From positions 1 through 64,000 of the forward strand of contig NZ_JAELTT010000018.1 in assembly GCF_016428975.1 (NCBI RefSeq): a DNA stretch of 64,000 nucleotides, read 5' to 3'. The translations under genes were made by a program, and so were the position numbers. Below, in pieces: positions 1 through 7,198 of the stretch; position 1 is the first letter of the stretch; every line of letters starts with the position of its first letter. The stretch comes from Dyella sp. ASV21 (GTDB lineage: Bacteria > Pseudomonadota > Gammaproteobacteria > Xanthomonadales > Rhodanobacteraceae). Below the pieces are notes generated by a model. It did no database searches. It was given only the letters and a program-made list of their open reading frames with translations, and was not told the origin of the DNA.

Positions 1-116
1 TTACGCAAGGGCAACTCAATGCCGTGGCCAGGCGTTTGAACGGAAGGCCGCGAAAGACTCTAAACTTCGAAACACCGGCCGAACGATTTCATCAATTTGT
101 TGCAACGACCGGCTGA
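1..116 (+). pseudogene. IS30-family transposase, C-terminal end (runs off the left edge)
   Basis: Reading from base 3, the sequence gives 37 codons and then TGA at 114-116. They contain the segment LNGRPRKTL followed by ETPAERF, the typical end of IS30-family transposases, the DDE enzymes that cut and join IS30-type elements. Only the C-terminus is in the window, so it cannot be judged whether the full gene is intact; it is listed as partial. The bases just after the stop should hold the right end of the element, but the matching inverted repeat is outside the window. Identification is from motif memory; IS30 membership is fairly sure, the exact element is not. Confidence 0.7.
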
Positions 117-166
117 AACCGCAACCCAAGGCGGACATCAGAATTTAAACGCTCGACAGGGGGTAG

Positions 167-586
167 ATGGTGTCAAAGCTTTCCGCAATTTCACTTATCG
201 CCTCACTGCTGTGCTTCTCTCGCGTGGCGGTGGCCGGAGATGAGTTGCACGCCATCATGTGGCCTAAGACGCTCGTGTCACCACCCACCGATCTGCGCGT
301 TGATGACATTCGCATTGTGCTGGCTTGCGGTGAATTCAGGGCGCTCAGAAACATACCGCCAGACTGGAACGCCGAGGTCACACGACCCGTCTCCGGGCAG
401 TCCGAACTACATCTATCGGCGGGACACGGCGCCAGTGACTTGCCCAGCTTGAGTTCTCTGAATGGAGTGATAGTTGTCTCTGGGGGTGCCGAGAAGTGCT
501 TCGATCTTGCGGCTACCGTCACAACCCAAACGACAGAGAAGAAGCTGACAACAACCGACATTTCGTTGGCCCGAGAGGCTCGCTGA
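167..586 (+). CDS. small exported protein of unknown function
   Basis: This ORF encodes 139 aa. The N-terminus is a clear Sec signal peptide: Lys4, a hydrophobic stretch at about 5-15, and an AVA site at 21-23 with predicted cleavage before Gly24. The mature part is about 116 aa and has two cysteines (in LACGEF and AEKCFD) that could form a disulfide in the periplasm. No family is recognised. ATG 167 follows a G-rich stretch (gggggtag), an acceptable ribosome site. It sits between an IS30-type transposase end and a decayed IS1182-type transposase, so it is probably accessory cargo. The last codons lie directly against the broken transposase, so the true C-terminus may have been altered by that insertion. 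Confidence 0.55.
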   Translation: MVSKLSAISLIASLLCFSRVAVAGDELHAIMWPKTLVSPPTDLRVDDIRIVLACGEFRALRNIPPDWNAEVTRPVSGQSELHLSAGHGASDLPSLSSLNGVIVVSGGAEKCFDLAATVTTQTTEKKLTTTDISLAREAR

Positions 587-601
587 GATGTCTGCTTCCG
601 A

Positions 602-973
602 CTGGCTGCACATGCGGCGGATGGCCGGGCCGTTGTCCTTGCGGAAGTCTGCGATGGTCTTGAAGTCGGACGCACAGCGGCCGGTCAGCTAGATCAGTTC
701 CAGGTTGCGCTGGGCCTCACGCTCCAGTCGGCGGCTGGACGGGACGCGGTTGAGATAGCCGTAGATATAGATCTTGAGCAACGTCGCCGGGTGATAGCCG
801 GGGCCGCCGGTGACGGCTGGCGAGACCCCTTCAAAACCCAGCTCGCCGAGATCCAGCTCGTCCACAAAGACATCGATGACCCGCGCGGGATTGTTGTCGT
901 CGATGTAGTTGTCCAGCCGTTCGGGGAACGGCACGCTCTGCGACCGATCCACCCCTTCGACGAATCGCTTCAT
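602..973 (-). pseudogene. IS1182-family transposase remnant, N-terminal part with in-frame stop
   Basis: From ATG 973 the minus strand reads MKRFVEGVDRSQ, then VFVDELDLGELGF, PGYHPATLLKIYIYGYLNR and SSRRLEREAQRN. This is the conserved N-terminal half (DUF772-type) of IS1182-family transposases. At 689-691 a TAG stop replaces the Trp codon expected in the family's MWLTGR segment. Homology then continues in the same frame (LTGR, DFKTIADFRKDNGPAIR) to about 602 and ends abruptly. So there are two lesions: a nonsense mutation and loss of the C-terminal catalytic part. An upstream in-frame ATG at 1000 would add nine residues. The gene is dead and marks an old IS insertion beside the exported-protein gene. 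Confidence 0.8.
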
Positions 974-1037
974 GCGACACTCCGAAACCGGAGCAGACAT
1001 GGCCGTGCTGTCCTAACAAGAGATTGGAGATCATCCG

Positions 1038-1169
1038 TTGAAGCCGAGCACTAGCGCGAACCTTGCTTTAGCCCTAATCCTCGTTGGGTGGTTTCTTATG
1101 GGCTACGGATACCTGATGTCGATACGGGACTTTAGTCGTACCAGTCCTGCGGACTGGCAAGCGGCTTAA
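1038..1169 (+). CDS. possible 43-aa single-pass membrane protein
   Basis: TTG 1038 opens a 43-codon frame ending in TAA 1167-1169. A GGAG lies about 8 nt upstream, which is why TTG is chosen. The product has a short polar N-terminus (MKPSTSAN), one hydrophobic helix at about 9-28 (rich in Leu, Ala, Ile and Gly) and a polar tail with RDFSRTSPADW. It would be an inner-membrane miniprotein. No family is recognised. A second hydrophobic ORF of identical length follows after 19 bp, so the two may form a pair. The evidence is a ribosome site plus a helix only; a chance ORF remains possible. Confidence 0.4.
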   Translation: MKPSTSANLALALILVGWFLMGYGYLMSIRDFSRTSPADWQAA

Positions 1170-1188
1170 CTATGCAAGAGCGACGCTG

Positions 1189-1320
1189 ATGACAGATGTA
1201 GGGCTTGCTGTTGCGGCACTCTCGCTTTGGCTTTCTGGCCTTGCATTTCACGGTGCCAAGCGCAGAGCCATCGCCGTTGCATGTTTATTTTTCTTGCCTT
1301 TTGGCGTGGTTGTTGCCTGA
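1189..1320 (+). CDS. possible 43-aa membrane protein, second of a pair
   Basis: ATG 1189 to TGA 1318-1320 encodes 43 aa. There are two hydrophobic stretches (about 4-20 and 28-43) around a basic turn, GAKRR, giving a possible helical hairpin with the basic turn in the cytoplasm. The ribosome site is weak (aagagcg). It follows the TTG-started 43-codon ORF by 19 bp on the same strand and could be co-translated with it. No family is recognised. Small paired hydrophobic peptides next to IS debris are sometimes toxins, but nothing in the sequence shows that here. Confidence 0.35.
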   Translation: MTDVGLAVAALSLWLSGLAFHGAKRRAIAVACLFFLPFGVVVA

Positions 1321-1536
1321 TTCGCCCGGAATGCCCTCTGAGGCCAGCATTAGTAGCCAACGTCCGCTTCCGCCCCGCAGCGGACTTCCCCCATCGCCAA
1401 CTCCGGCCAGCTCCAGCAGTGCGCGCCAGCGCCAGCACGCTATTCGGGCCGTGCCGGAATAGGGTTCAATCATCCCCGGAATTCGCGCGCTGGTGGCCTG
1501 AAGAGGCATCGCTCCCCTTCATGGCAGCCTTTGGAA
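1321..1536. other. region without a recognisable gene, one stem-loop
   Basis: No frame here looks coding: the long frames are low-complexity Pro/Ser/Arg translations of GC-rich DNA. A 7-bp stem (GTCCGCT 1362-1368 with AGCGGAC 1379-1385, loop of 10) lies 42 bp downstream of the second small membrane ORF. It could end that transcript, but no T-tract follows. The rest holds nothing that can be assigned. Confidence 0.4.
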
Positions 1537-1565
1537 TTGACGCTTAAGCTCGCGTCGCCTATGGT
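1537..1565 (+). promoter_or_regulatory. sigma70-type promoter for a short transcript
   Basis: TTGACG (1537-1542) and TATGGT (1560-1565) are separated by exactly 17 bp, close to the sigma70 consensus. Start of transcription is expected at about 1571-1573. This is one of the best promoter matches in the window and lies outside any recognised gene. Confidence 0.5.
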
Positions 1566-1571
1566 CTAGGC

Positions 1572-1684
1572 GATGAAACGCGTGTGCATCATGTCTTCGC
1601 TGATTATTTACGCCACACGGTATGTGGTGGGTTAGCGTGCGTTTCTAAGTAGCTAATAACCCGCCCTGGAGGCGGGTTTCTTTG
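1572..1684 (+). ncRNA. candidate small RNA or short leader transcript
   Basis: The interval begins at the predicted start of a good sigma70 promoter and ends in an intrinsic terminator, giving a transcript of about 110 nt. A further hairpin (CCACA 1613-1617 with TGTGG 1623-1627) lies inside. It also contains a 20-codon frame, ATG 1573 to TAG 1633-1635, which would be almost leaderless. The unit could therefore be an independent small RNA, a leaderless peptide mRNA, or an attenuating leader of the kinase gene that starts 34 bp after the terminator. No known RNA family is recognised. The case rests on promoter plus terminator geometry only. Confidence 0.4.
1658..1684 (+). terminator. intrinsic terminator
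   Basis: AACCCGCC (1658-1665) pairs with GGCGGGTT (1671-1678) around the loop CTGGA, followed by a T-rich tail ending about 1683. Being upstream of the kinase gene, it ends the short transcript that starts near 1572. Confidence 0.75.
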
Positions 1685-1718
1685 GCTCCGGGGCATTTAA
1701 CGCCGATAGGAGCCTGTC

Positions 1719-2219
1719 ATGAACTGGTATAGCGATCATTCTGCCGTTCTCCATCTGGTCTGCGGCAAGATTGCTGCCGGAAAGTCCACGCTAACGCAGC
1801 ATATCGCCACGCGCCCGCACACGGTGCTCATCAGCGAAGACAGTTGGTTGTCGACGCTCTACGCCGGCGAAATCCGTGCGCTCGACGATTACGTGCGCCG
1901 TTCGCGGCAGCTGCGTAGCGTGCTTGCTTCCCATGTGGAGGCGTTGCTTTTGGGCGGCCTGTCGGTGGTTCTCGACTTTCCGGCGAATACGATCGGACAG
2001 CGGCAATGGATGAAAGACATCATCAATCGCGCCGGTGTCGCCCATGAACTGCACTACCTCGATATCACCGATGAGGTGTGCAGGACGCGCTTACGCGCCC
2101 GGAACGCGTCGTGTTCTCACCCCTTCGCGCCGACGGATGCCGAGTTTGACGAGATCAATCGACACTTCACGCCGCCGACCGACGAGGAGGGCTTTCACAT
2201 CGTTCGCCACGAGCCTTAG
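1719..2219 (+). CDS. P-loop kinase-like ATPase (zeta-toxin/COG4639 type)
   Basis: This encodes 166 aa. The N-terminus carries a Walker A loop, GKIAAGKST, at 16-24, followed by the SEDSW segment and a later VVLDFPANT strand, the layout of small AAA-type 'predicted kinases' that phosphorylate nucleotides, sugars or other small substrates. Substrate is unknown. ATG 1719 has AGGAG 7 nt upstream. It is a single gene, just after a terminator and converging on the next gene. The zeta-toxin superfamily shares this fold, but no antitoxin gene is visible beside it, so a housekeeping kinase of accessory distribution is more likely. Predicted cytoplasmic. Confidence 0.7.
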   Translation: MNWYSDHSAVLHLVCGKIAAGKSTLTQHIATRPHTVLISEDSWLSTLYAGEIRALDDYVRRSRQLRSVLASHVEALLLGGLSVVLDFPANTIGQRQWMKDIINRAGVAHELHYLDITDEVCRTRLRARNASCSHPFAPTDAEFDEINRHFTPPTDEEGFHIVRHEP

Positions 2220-2262
2220 CCCGTAGCGCGTTGCCATCCCGGGATCACTCATGGGCTTGGAA

Positions 2263-2949
2263 TCACGATGTCAAAGCCAGGGCCGGCGCGTTGTCCTCGA
2301 CAAGGATGGGAGCCGGCTCATGTGTCACTACGCGATCGGGGTATTGCCATGCCTGGATCTGGTGCCACAGGCGATCGCCCGCCACCACGCCATCCGCGCG
2401 TTTGGGGTCGGCGCCGAGCAGACGGGCGACCCGGCCGATCTCCGTCTCCATGGGGTACCGAGATTCCCTGCCCGTGATTGAACGCAACATGGCGGACTCG
2501 GCATGCTCCAAGTCGTGCACCGTGTAGTGCGTGGTCGCGTAGCGGGTGACGATGGCCGCGGCTTCGCCCATGGCCACGTACGAGCCGGCCAAGGCCTCCT
2601 CGATGTCGCGGCCTTGGCGGAGATCGACCTTCCAGCCACCGGGCAGGCTGGCCACGCCACGAACAACGGGTACCACGCAGGTCATGTCGCCCAGATGCCT
2701 GAGCACGGAATCGCCCGAAGGGCTGGCTGTCGCCAGGGGGAGGTCCGGGCGCGTCTCGCTGCGGCGGGCCGAGAGAATGTAGACGCGCATGTGCTGCCTG
2801 CATTCCTCGATGAACTCCGCCGCCTCGGCATTGGGCGGGGTGAACATGGGATCGCGCTGCAATTTTCGTCGCCAGCTCTGATCGACCATGGCGGCACCCA
2901 GGGCCATGCCACCAAGGAGCGCCATGACAAACATGAGGGTCATCAACAC
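2263..2949 (-). CDS. membrane-anchored protein of unknown function
   Basis: This encodes 228 aa from GTG 2949, chosen because AGGAG lies 7 nt upstream. Residues about 1-20 form one hydrophobic segment rich in Met, Leu, Ala and Gly, best read as an uncleaved anchor. The rest is soluble, with no motif recognised; it has an acidic C-terminus. No family can be named. It converges on the P-loop kinase gene (43 bp apart) and has a 370-bp gap upstream. The codon usage looks like that of the chromosome. Confidence 0.6.
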   Translation of the reverse strand: MLMTLMFVMALLGGMALGAAMVDQSWRRKLQRDPMFTPPNAEAAEFIEECRQHMRVYILSARRSETRPDLPLATASPSGDSVLRHLGDMTCVVPVVRGVASLPGGWKVDLRQGRDIEEALAGSYVAMGEAAAIVTRYATTHYTVHDLEHAESAMLRSITGRESRYPMETEIGRVARLLGADPKRADGVVAGDRLWHQIQAWQYPDRVVTHEPAPILVEDNAPALALTS

Positions 2950-3322
2950 ATCTTCACTCCTGTCTAGACCCTAAGGGCATCATGGACTGCCTGTCTGGAC
3001 AATCACGGTGCAGCGACCGGAGGACCCGCAGGCGCATGCCCTCAATATGTCGGCGAGGTGGAGCAGAACCTGAGGCGGTGGCCGCATCAGCCGAAAAATA
3101 TCCAGGGGTTGAAGGGCTTGGGTAATTCGCTGGGTTGCCAGCCGGTGGTGACAGCGGGTGGTTCGGGGAGCCATCCGCCCCGAGCATGGTGGCCGGGCTG
3201 GCGCGTGGGATTCGTCGCCGGCATGCTGCGAGGGCCGCGGCGTGGGTGCCCCGTCGCGGATGCGGTCTATGTATCGACCATGCAGCGGATGCACAGCCTT
3301 GCGTGATGACGTGGAGAACAGA
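2950..3322. other. intergenic region without a recognisable gene
   Basis: About 370 bp separate the divergent membrane-anchored protein and the HAD phosphatase. Open frames exist on both strands, but their translations are Arg/Pro/Gly-rich and look like nothing known. No promoter, repeat or terminator stands out. Confidence 0.4.
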
Positions 3323-3943
3323 GTGATCAGGACGATTTTCTTTGACTACGACGGCGTGCTCACGACGGACAAGAGCGGTTCCGCGACCACATTTGGCTAT
3401 TTGAGCGAGACGACAGGCATTGCGCTGCCAACCATCGCTGCCGCGTTCGATCCGCACCAGGTGGATCTACTGATGGGCAGGACCAGCTATGCCCGCATCT
3501 GGCGCCAGGCTTGTGAGGTGATAGGCAAGCCGCTCGATATCGGCTTGCTCGCCGGTGCGTTTGGTAGCACGCCAACGAATCAAGCGATGTTTTCGCTTGC
3601 CAAGCGTCTGAGGGGCAATGTTTCGGTCGGGATCATCACGGACAACAACAAGGAACGAATGGATTACCTCAGGGAGCGCCAGGGCCTGGACAGCCTGTTC
3701 GATCCCATCGTGGTTTCCGCCGAAGTGGGCGACGGTAAACGTAACCCTGCGATTTTTCTTCAGGCGTTGGACCGCGCTGGCGCGAAGCCTGACGAGTGCA
3801 TCTTCATCGATAATAGCGAGGGAAATCTGGTGACGGCACGTGCTTTGGGCATGCATGTCATCTTCCACGATGATGAGAGGAACGACATGGAGGCGCTTAT
3901 GGCGGCGCTGGAGTCGCTGGGTGCAGGTGTGGATCACGGTTAG
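3323..3943 (+). CDS. HAD-superfamily hydrolase, subfamily IA-like phosphatase
   Basis: This encodes 206 aa. Motif I is FFDYDGVLT with the nucleophile Asp8 and Asp10; motif II is IITDN; motif III is CIFIDNSEGN with preceding Lys in GDGKRNP. This is the full catalytic set of a haloacid-dehalogenase phosphatase of about 200 aa, similar to YihX-type enzymes that hydrolyse small phosphorylated metabolites. GTG 3323 is chosen because GGAG lies about 8 nt upstream and because motif I then falls at the usual place; the frame stays open further upstream without similarity. Substrate unknown; cytoplasmic. Confidence 0.8.
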   Translation: MIRTIFFDYDGVLTTDKSGSATTFGYLSETTGIALPTIAAAFDPHQVDLLMGRTSYARIWRQACEVIGKPLDIGLLAGAFGSTPTNQAMFSLAKRLRGNVSVGIITDNNKERMDYLRERQGLDSLFDPIVVSAEVGDGKRNPAIFLQALDRAGAKPDECIFIDNSEGNLVTARALGMHVIFHDDERNDMEALMAALESLGAGVDHG

Positions 3944-4046
3944 TCGATGCGCTTTGGCAGGTTCCATGGCCGCATGTTCCATGCATGCGGCTGCTGGTGC
4001 AGTTTGATCTGGCTGGTAGGCAAATTTCCTATGGAAGGCGATTCCG

Positions 4047-4451
4047 ATGAGCATTGCGGCGATCGTTACTGTCTGCGCACTCGCGTTGATAGCGGCGCTT
4101 TGGTTCTTTTCCCGATGGGCGGCGCGTGGGGCGAAGCGACGGACACTGCGGATCGTTGCCGCTGTCCTTTCGCTTTTCTGCCTTGGGTTGCTGGGGCGCT
4201 ACCTGATCTTCAACGACGCGGTTCCGTGGCATAGCGCGATACCGCGAAGCCTCGTGGAGGATGTCGTGTTGCCTAGCTACGTGCTGCTTCCTTTTGCAGT
4301 GAGCTTTTGCGTGGCGCAATGGCTCACCGCGCGACGCTTCGCCCCCACCGGGGTGCGCTACCTCTCGTTTGCTATCGGTGTAATCCTTGTGCTGCTCACG
4401 CCGTTGGAGGTTCTCATCGTGAGCTGTGGCATGGCGGGCGCGTGTTTGTAG
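4047..4451 (+). CDS. small integral membrane protein
   Basis: This encodes 134 aa with four predicted membrane helices (about 4-22, 34-52, 72-92 and 103-126) and a basic loop AARGAKRR after the first. GGAAGG stands 9 nt before ATG 4047. No family is recognised. It follows the HAD gene by 103 bp on the same strand and converges on the flavoenzyme gene 48 bp away. Nothing in the context suggests a function. Confidence 0.6.
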   Translation: MSIAAIVTVCALALIAALWFFSRWAARGAKRRTLRIVAAVLSLFCLGLLGRYLIFNDAVPWHSAIPRSLVEDVVLPSYVLLPFAVSFCVAQWLTARRFAPTGVRYLSFAIGVILVLLTPLEVLIVSCGMAGACL

Positions 4452-4499
4452 ATGGCAGGTCAGTACCGGCCATCTACTCCAAGAGGCCGCTCACTGTAG

Positions 4500-6317
4500 C
4501 TACCGCCGCGTAAAGCCATCGTCGCTCCAGCCTTCGCTGCCTACGCCGTGCCTGACGAAGAACAGGCCTTCGGGGTCGTAGCGATGCTTGGCGGCCGCCA
4601 GACGCGGGTAGTTGGCGCCCCAGAACGAGGTTTGCCAATCGCGTTCGAAATAGTTGCTCTCCGAGACATAGGAGCCGGCACGAGGCGCTACCTTGATGAG
4701 GCTGTCCATCGAGCGATCGATGGCGGCGGCTTCTTGGCGGCCCTTGGCGAGGTCGGGCTCGGTGCCAGGCATGCCAGGGAAGGCCGGGTCGCCTTCGCTG
4801 CCGGAAATGGCGAGCGCAAAGGCGTCCATGGCGCCCGGGTTCATGGCGGTGTCGCGTGAGCGTGCGATGGCTTCCGGCGGCGCACCGGCCAAGCCTTTGT
4901 TGAAGTGCAGCGAGAAGCCCCAGTGTCGCGTGGCGGCGAACATGGCGTCACTCAAGCTATCAATCTGGCGTGCATCGAGCAGCGATTGCGGCAACCATGC
5001 GGAGCGGTAGCCGTAAATGAACTGGCCCACCTGGCCTTCGTCGCCAGCCCAGAGCACATGGTCGCGCGGCGCACCGATGCGTCGATCCGGCACGATCAAA
5101 TTCGGCGCGTGTTCGCGGAAGAAATCCGCGTCCCAGAAGTGCCGGGCGGGCAGCGCGATGACCTTGACATCATCGTGAATGTGCCAATCAGGACGCGCCT
5201 GCACCGCCGCCAGGAACGGTGCCCATACCTGCTGCGCCTGGGCCTGGTTCAAGCCTTGGAACACCATCGACAGTCGCACCACGTTGTCACGGCGAAACAC
5301 GATCTGCTCGCCCCAGTGCGGGTTGCACAGCGCATCGCGGTAGAAGCGCATGATGTGCGCGATCAGTGCGCGGTAGGCTTCATCCGAATCGGCCTTGATG
5401 GCACCGAATACCGCGCCGAAGGTCTCCGGCAGCTCGTGCGTGCGCAGCGTGAGGCGCGTCACCACCCCCAGGCTGCCACCACCCCCGCCTTTGATGCCCC
5501 AGAACAACTCGCGGTCTTGCTGCGGGTTCACCACACGCAGCTTGCCATCCGCCGTCACCACTTCCGCCTCCAAGAGGTTGCTCGCGGCGGTGCCGAAGTT
5601 TTTGGAGAAGCTGCCGAAGCCGCCGCTCTGCACCAGGCCAGCCACGCCCACGGTGGTGCAGCCGCCGCCTTGTACATAGCGCCCACCGCGCGTGGTCACC
5701 GCGCCATAGGCGTCTATCCACATGGCGCCCGCCTGCACGGAGACGGCCGGCAGTGGCGCCAGCTTGCCCGCGCACGCTTGCGGCACAAAGGCATCGTGCA
5801 GGGTGATGGCGTTCATGTGGCGGGTCCACACGAGCAGGGAATCGGGCGCGGCGGAGGTGCCCTGGTAACTGTGGCCGCCGCCCTTCACCACCAGGCGCAG
5901 GCGATGCTGGCGGGCAAAGTTCACCGCGGCAACCACGTCCTGCGCGTTCTCCGCGGCCACGGCGTAGACGCTGGGGTGCGAGGTCCAGGCATCCACCCAG
6001 CCGCTGGTCTGGGTGAGGGCCGGGGTGTCGCCCAGGTAGTAGGGGTTCTTGATCTGCGCCAGCGCCTCCTGGCAGGCGGCGTTCTGGGCGGTGCACGCAT
6101 CAAAGGGCGAATGCAATGCCTGCAGCCGGCCGCCTACGGCGTCCTTCAACTGGTCCCACTGGGCGGCCGAAGGCCAGCCGGGGTCGGCTGGCCGCACACG
6201 GGCGCGGAGCGCGCCGGCGGCTTTGCGCGCCGATGTGGCCGACGCGATACCAGGCGACAAGGCCCACGGCAGCAGCGGCAGGGTAAGGGCGGTCTTGAGC
6301 AGGTCGCGGCGATGCAT
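4500..6317 (-). CDS. exported FAD-linked oxidase, berberine-bridge-enzyme type
   Basis: This encodes 605 aa. The N-terminus MHRRDLLK followed by a hydrophobic stretch and an ASA site (about 24-27) looks like a twin-arginine signal, fitting export of a folded flavoprotein. The FAD_binding_4 domain includes KGGGHSYQG, whose His is the usual site of covalent FAD attachment, and later QGGGCTTVGVAGL and GGGGSLGVVTR. The C-terminal end (YFERDWQTSFWG and YDPEGLFFV) matches the BBE domain. Such enzymes oxidise sugars, alcohols or alkaloid-like compounds; the substrate here is unknown. The frame extends upstream to 6641, but ATG 6317 gives the signal peptide directly and follows a GGGGA stretch. Single gene, divergent from the SGNH hydrolase. 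Confidence 0.8.
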   Translation of the reverse strand: MHRRDLLKTALTLPLLPWALSPGIASATSARKAAGALRARVRPADPGWPSAAQWDQLKDAVGGRLQALHSPFDACTAQNAACQEALAQIKNPYYLGDTPALTQTSGWVDAWTSHPSVYAVAAENAQDVVAAVNFARQHRLRLVVKGGGHSYQGTSAAPDSLLVWTRHMNAITLHDAFVPQACAGKLAPLPAVSVQAGAMWIDAYGAVTTRGGRYVQGGGCTTVGVAGLVQSGGFGSFSKNFGTAASNLLEAEVVTADGKLRVVNPQQDRELFWGIKGGGGGSLGVVTRLTLRTHELPETFGAVFGAIKADSDEAYRALIAHIMRFYRDALCNPHWGEQIVFRRDNVVRLSMVFQGLNQAQAQQVWAPFLAAVQARPDWHIHDDVKVIALPARHFWDADFFREHAPNLIVPDRRIGAPRDHVLWAGDEGQVGQFIYGYRSAWLPQSLLDARQIDSLSDAMFAATRHWGFSLHFNKGLAGAPPEAIARSRDTAMNPGAMDAFALAISGSEGDPAFPGMPGTEPDLAKGRQEAAAIDRSMDSLIKVAPRAGSYVSESNYFERDWQTSFWGANYPRLAAAKHRYDPEGLFFVRHGVGSEGWSDDGFTRR

Positions 6318-6440
6318 GGCGGTTCCCCGGGTGACGAATGCCGCCACTGTGCGCCTGCTGCGCTGGCGGACAAGCGCATAGTGATGAATGGTGGCCACGC
6401 TGGGACGAATGGCGGGCGGCCGGGGCGGCCCGGACAGACG

Positions 6441-6469
6441 TTGGCGATAGCTGCCGTGGCCTACATAAT
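6441..6469 (+). promoter_or_regulatory. probable sigma70 promoter of the SGNH hydrolase gene
   Basis: TTGGCG (6441-6446) and CATAAT (6464-6469) have a 17-bp spacer. The predicted start is near 6476, about 24 nt before the chosen GTG. It lies between two divergent genes, where a promoter is expected. Confidence 0.45.
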
Positions 6470-6499
6470 CGGTGATCCCACCCAGCGCGGAGAGTGCAC

Positions 6500-7198
6500 G
6501 TGAAACGACTGACCTGGCTGTTGTGCCTGCTGACCGGTTTGGTGGCGTCGGCCTGGGTGCATGCCGATGCGGCGCCGTCGTCCCATTGGAAGCCGGATAT
6601 CGACGCCTTCGTGGCCGCCGACAAGGCCCATCCGCCGGCACCGGGTGGCGTGCTCTTCATCGGCAGTTCGTCCATTCATTTTTGGAGTTCGCTGGCGGCG
6701 GACTTCCCGGGCATCCCGGTCATCAACCGTGGCTTCGGTGGCTCGGCGCTGCCGGACTCCACGTATTACGCCGATCGCATCGTGTGGCCGTACAAGCCAC
6801 GGGTGATCGTGTTGTACGCGGGTGACAACGACATGGCCGAAGGCGCCAGCCCGGCCCAGGTGCTGGCCTCGTTCCAGGCGTTCGTGGCGCGTGCCCGGCA
6901 GGGCGTGCCCGGCGTGCCGGTGGTATTCGTGTCGATCAAGCCCAGCATGGCGCGCGTGGCGCTGTGGCCGCAGATGAAGCAGGCCAATGACCTGATCCGC
7001 GATTGGGCGGCCACGCAGAAGGATGTGCGCTTCGTGGACATCGCACCGGTGATGCTGGACGCCCAGGGCAAGCCGCGCGCCGAGCTGTTCCGGGACGATG
7101 GCCTGCACATGTTGCCGGCTGGCTACGCGCTGTGGATCGCCGCGCTCAAGCCGGTGCTGGCACAGTACGGTTTCGTCACGCACGTGGCGGCTCAGTAA
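6500..7198 (+). CDS. exported SGNH/GDSL-family hydrolase
   Basis: This encodes 232 aa. Residues 1-23 form a signal peptide ending HADA. Block I is FIGSSSI (Gly55, Ser56, probable nucleophile Ser57), block III is YAGDND, and block V is DGLHM with the catalytic Asp and His. This is the Ser-Gly-Asn-His esterase/lipase fold; it acts on ester bonds, possibly acetylated glycans or lipids in the periplasm. Two GTG codons are possible (6494 and 6500); the second is chosen because GGAGAG at 6489-6494 leaves a normal 5-nt spacer. The end overlaps the convergent methyltransferase gene by 7 bp. Confidence 0.8.
   Translation: MKRLTWLLCLLTGLVASAWVHADAAPSSHWKPDIDAFVAADKAHPPAPGGVLFIGSSSIHFWSSLAADFPGIPVINRGFGGSALPDSTYYADRIVWPYKPRVIVLYAGDNDMAEGASPAQVLASFQAFVARARQGVPGVPVVFVSIKPSMARVALWPQMKQANDLIRDWAATQKDVRFVDIAPVMLDAQGKPRAELFRDDGLHMLPAGYALWIAALKPVLAQYGFVTHVAAQ

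Noticed and set aside
1205-1547. Overlapping 85- and 106-codon frames after the small membrane ORFs
   Set aside because: Their translations are Pro/Ser/Arg-rich with no ribosome site; they overlap the better second small ORF.
4905-6503. 532-codon open frame on the plus strand opposite the BBE-type oxidase
   Set aside because: It mirrors a real gene with signal peptide and FAD motifs; its translation is His/Arg/Gly/Ala-rich, as expected for the antisense of high-GC coding DNA.
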